Assembly (NCBI GenBank): GCA_964472505.1
Contig: CAYYQW010000123.1
Location: 1-7,835 of the forward strand
Origin: JAYEIA01 sp964472505
GTDB taxonomy: Bacteria > Bacteroidota > Bacteroidia > Bacteroidales > JAADGE01
DNA: 7,835 nucleotides
Direction of reading: 5' to 3'
Shown here: positions 6,351 through 7,835 of the stretch, piece after piece
How positions within the stretch are numbered: the first letter of the stretch is position 1
How the letters are laid out: the number at the start of each line of letters is the position of its first letter
Translations under genes and position numbers: made by a program
Notes under the pieces: generated by a model
The model's database searches: none
Told to the model about the DNA's origin: nothing
The model's input: the letters and a program-made list of their open reading frames with translations, nothing else

Positions 6351-6391
6351 CAAAAATTCATATTTTTGTAAAAAAACAGAAATGAATTTTT
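6351..6391. promoter_or_regulatory. Operator-like inverted repeats at the AbiE promoter
   Basis: Two overlapping symmetries occur. CAAAAAT (6351-6357) and ATTTTTG (6362-6368) are perfect 7-base arms with a 4-base spacer, and the right arm lies in the -7 box. AAAAATTCAT (6352-6361) and ATGAATTTTT (6382-6391) are perfect 10-base arms 20 bases apart, the right arm beginning with the start codon. AbiEi antitoxins are known to repress their own operons by binding inverted repeats, so these are candidate binding sites. The AT-rich base composition raises the chance of coincidence. Confidence 0.45.
6361..6368 (+). promoter_or_regulatory. Bacteroidota -7 promoter box of the AbiE operon
   Basis: TATTTTTG fits TAnnTTTG and lies 13 bases before the ATG at 6382. 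Its position argues that 6382, not the in-frame ATG at 6337, is the real start, because an mRNA started from this box would lack 6337. Confidence 0.5.
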
Positions 6392-6996
6392 TAGATTTTA
6401 GAGAGTTATTTGAAAAATATCCTGTCTTTTCAATCAAAGAGATAGAAAAACATGCGCCTAATTTTAACAAAAAAAATTTAGTGAATTGGCAGAAAAAAAA
6501 ATACCTGCAAAAAATACGCAACGGCTGGTATCGTATTCGTAAAGAAATAAAAAACGAACACGAATTGTTTTATATAGCCAACAAAATATATTCGCCTTCA
6601 TACATCAGCCTGGAAAGCGCCCTTTCATACCACGCACTGATACCCGAACAAAGTTTCACCGTTACATCAGCCGCCGGATTAAAAACCCAAAATTTCAAAA
6701 CACCGAATTATGCATTTTCCTACCAAAATTTAAAACACGAATTAATGTTTGGTTATCTGCTCGATAATTCGGATAAATTTACATTCAAAATTGCAGAACC
6801 CGAAAAAGCCTGCCTGGATTTTTTGTACCTGCACTCAGAAATAAAAACCCAAGAAGATTTGGCAGCCATGCGCATAGACAAAGAAACTGCCAAGCAAATA
6901 ATCACTCGCGAACGACTGCGACAATACACGAGTCTGTTTAAGTCGAATGTTATGTATAAAAAATCAAGTATGTTAGAAAATTATATCTATGCTTAA
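6382..6996 (+). CDS. AbiEi-family antitoxin / transcriptional repressor
   Basis: The 204-residue protein is the antitoxin of a type IV AbiE toxin-antitoxin pair. Its N-terminal 50 or so residues form a winged helix-turn-helix (FSIKEIEKHAPNFNKKNLVNWQ, then KKYLQKIRNGWYRI). The body has the AbiEi landmarks SYISLESALSYHALIPE and FTVTSA, then FKTPNYAFSYQNLKHELMFGY and IAEPEKACLDFLY. Family knowledge: AbiEi counters the toxin without stably binding it and represses the operon through its DNA-binding domain. I chose ATG 6382 because it fits the promoter box and begins close to the winged helix. The alternative ATG at 6337 would add 15 residues of no recognisable kind. The end overlaps the toxin gene by 8 bases (ATGCTTAA), so the two are probably translationally coupled. 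Confidence 0.87.
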   Translation: MNFLDFRELFEKYPVFSIKEIEKHAPNFNKKNLVNWQKKKYLQKIRNGWYRIRKEIKNEHELFYIANKIYSPSYISLESALSYHALIPEQSFTVTSAAGLKTQNFKTPNYAFSYQNLKHELMFGYLLDNSDKFTFKIAEPEKACLDFLYLHSEIKTQEDLAAMRIDKETAKQIITRERLRQYTSLFKSNVMYKKSSMLENYIYA

Positions 6997-7771
6997 ATTG
7001 TCGGAAATACTTAAATTTTATCCGCCCGAACTGCAAACGTTCAAACGCTTTGTGCTGCGCGAGTATTTGCAACACAAAATTTTGGAAATTGTATTTGAAA
7101 GCGATTATGCAACTCAACTGTCATTTATGGGCGGCACATGCTTGAGAATCATACACAATAACCGCCGATTTTCCGAAAACTTGGATTTTGATAATACAAA
7201 GCTCAGCCAAAATGACTTCAACCGCTTAGCTCAAATTATAAAAAAAGAATTGATGCGTTCAGGTTACGAAACAGAAATGAAAAATGTTTATTCCGGTGCT
7301 TATCATTGCCGTATAAAATTCCCAAAACTTCTGTACGATGAAGGCTTGTCCGGCTATGAAACTGAAAAAATATTGATTCAATTAGATACCGAACCGCAAA
7401 ATTTCAATTATAAGCCTGAAAATCATATTCTCAACAAATTTGATATTTTCACCGGCATACGCACCGTTCCGAAAGATATTTTATTAGCACAGAAATTTTA
7501 TGCCGTTTTAAATCGTCCCCGGAAAAAAGGACGTGATTTTTACGACATTATATTTTTAATGCAAGACAGCCGTCCAAACTATAACTACCTACAACAAAAA
7601 GTCCAAATTAAAACAGAAGCAGAATTAAAAGAAAAAATCAATAAGGAACTCGAAAAAACAGATTTGAATGTTATGGCACAAGACGTTAAACCGTTTCTGT
7701 TTAAACCCGAAGAAATAAAAAAAATACAGATGTTCAAAGCGTTCTTTAATCAAGAAACAAACCGTAAATAA
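6989..7771 (+). CDS. AbiEii-family nucleotidyltransferase toxin
   Basis: The 260-residue protein is the toxin of the AbiE pair, a polymerase-beta-fold nucleotidyltransferase of the AbiEii/AbiGii (DUF1814) family. Motif I is GGTCLR (48-53) followed by RRFSENLDFD (59-68). Most relatives have RFSEDLDF, so residue 64 is Asn where the first Asp of the D-x-D pair is expected; D66 and D68 are present. D133 in LIQLDTEP is a candidate third carboxylate. The C-terminal signature, LLAQKFYAVLNRPRKKGRDFYD with R182, D183 and D186, is intact. Characterised AbiE toxins inhibit growth, and some relatives modify tRNA ends with nucleotides; the target here is unknown. The length is normal and the reading frame complete. 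It is transcribed with the AbiEi gene upstream. Confidence 0.9.
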   Translation: MLKLSEILKFYPPELQTFKRFVLREYLQHKILEIVFESDYATQLSFMGGTCLRIIHNNRRFSENLDFDNTKLSQNDFNRLAQIIKKELMRSGYETEMKNVYSGAYHCRIKFPKLLYDEGLSGYETEKILIQLDTEPQNFNYKPENHILNKFDIFTGIRTVPKDILLAQKFYAVLNRPRKKGRDFYDIIFLMQDSRPNYNYLQQKVQIKTEAELKEKINKELEKTDLNVMAQDVKPFLFKPEEIKKIQMFKAFFNQETNRK

Positions 7772-7800
7772 AGGTATCGTAAAAATGAAATATAGTCCCC

Positions 7801-7822
7801 GGCAATTTAAAAGCCCCTTTTT
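7801..7822 (+). terminator. Weak terminator-like hairpin after AbiEii
   Basis: GGC (7801-7803) and GCC (7813-7815) can pair around an AT-rich, partly self-complementary loop containing TTTAAA, and a run of five T residues follows at 7818-7822. The stem is short, so this is only suggestive. Confidence 0.25.
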
Positions 7823-7835
7823 GTTACAATGGTTC
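7821..7835. repeat. Partial copy of the intergenic repeat, cut by the window edge
   Basis: TTGTTACAATGGTTC matches 14 of 15 bases of TTGTAACAATGGTTC at 2688-2702, the left end of the nested inverted-repeat element. Both lie downstream of a gene in the same orientation. The window ends before the palindromic core would begin, so the identity of the rest is not known. Confidence 0.45.

Noticed and set aside
6337..6381. Earlier in-frame ATG for the AbiEi gene
   Set aside because: It lies upstream of the consensus -7 box at 6361 and adds residues outside the winged-helix domain. It remains possible if another promoter is used.
1..7835. CRISPR array, integrase, transposase or rRNA/tRNA gene
   Set aside because: No regularly spaced direct repeats with unique spacers, no recombinase motifs and no structural RNA signatures were seen on either strand.

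Overview
The window looks like a chromosomal segment of a member of the Bacteroidota, probably an uncultured or environmental one. It is AT-rich, and start codons are mostly not preceded by Shine-Dalgarno sequences. At least three genes have the Bacteroidota-type -7 promoter box TAnnTTTG just upstream of the start. The gene families (AlbA_2/HATPase regulators with NEGL linkers, AAA-DUF4143 ATPases, AbiE pairs, DUF2461) are all common in that phylum. This is an inference from style and gene content; no rRNA or ribosomal protein gene is present to confirm it.

Layout, all on the + strand: (1) 16-1431, an AlbA_2 (Schlafen-type) / GHKL-like ATPase / winged-helix regulator, followed by a 144-base gap that repeats part of the gene's own linker. 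(2) 1576-2580, a GT4-type glycosyltransferase. (3) 2581-2891, a non-coding gap of 311 bases with a hairpin and a nested inverted-repeat element. (4) 2892-3551, a DUF2461 protein. (5) 3609-4308, a two-gene HEPN/MNT toxin-antitoxin-like operon. (6) 4372-4827, methylglyoxal synthase mgsA. (7) 4971-6179, an AAA ATPase with DUF4143. (8) 6180-6381, a gap with a degenerate CTTTGTG / AACCACA dispersed repeat. (9) 6382-7771, an AbiEi/AbiEii toxin-antitoxin operon. (10) A short tail that ends inside what looks like a second copy of the repeat at 2688.

Functionally the window alternates stand-alone metabolic or hypothetical genes (glycosyltransferase, DUF2461, mgsA) with one- or two-gene accessory cassettes (AlbA_2 regulator, HEPN/MNT, AAA-DUF4143, AbiE). 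Each cassette appears to carry its own promoter, and both two-gene cassettes have an 8-base stop/start overlap. Two of the four cassettes encode nucleotidyltransferase-fold proteins of toxin-antitoxin systems. Nothing suggests that the metabolic genes and the cassettes share a pathway; the picture is of a plastic region between core genes.

The observations most worth following are: a HEPN protein whose expected catalytic His is Tyr while its partner MNT keeps a full active site; twin palindromes bracketing the promoter of the AAA-DUF4143 gene, one of them containing the start codon; an inverted repeat of similar layout at the AbiE promoter; and a 25-bp direct repeat whose recombination would neatly remove the winged helix of the AlbA_2 regulator. 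No complete new multi-gene system is evident.
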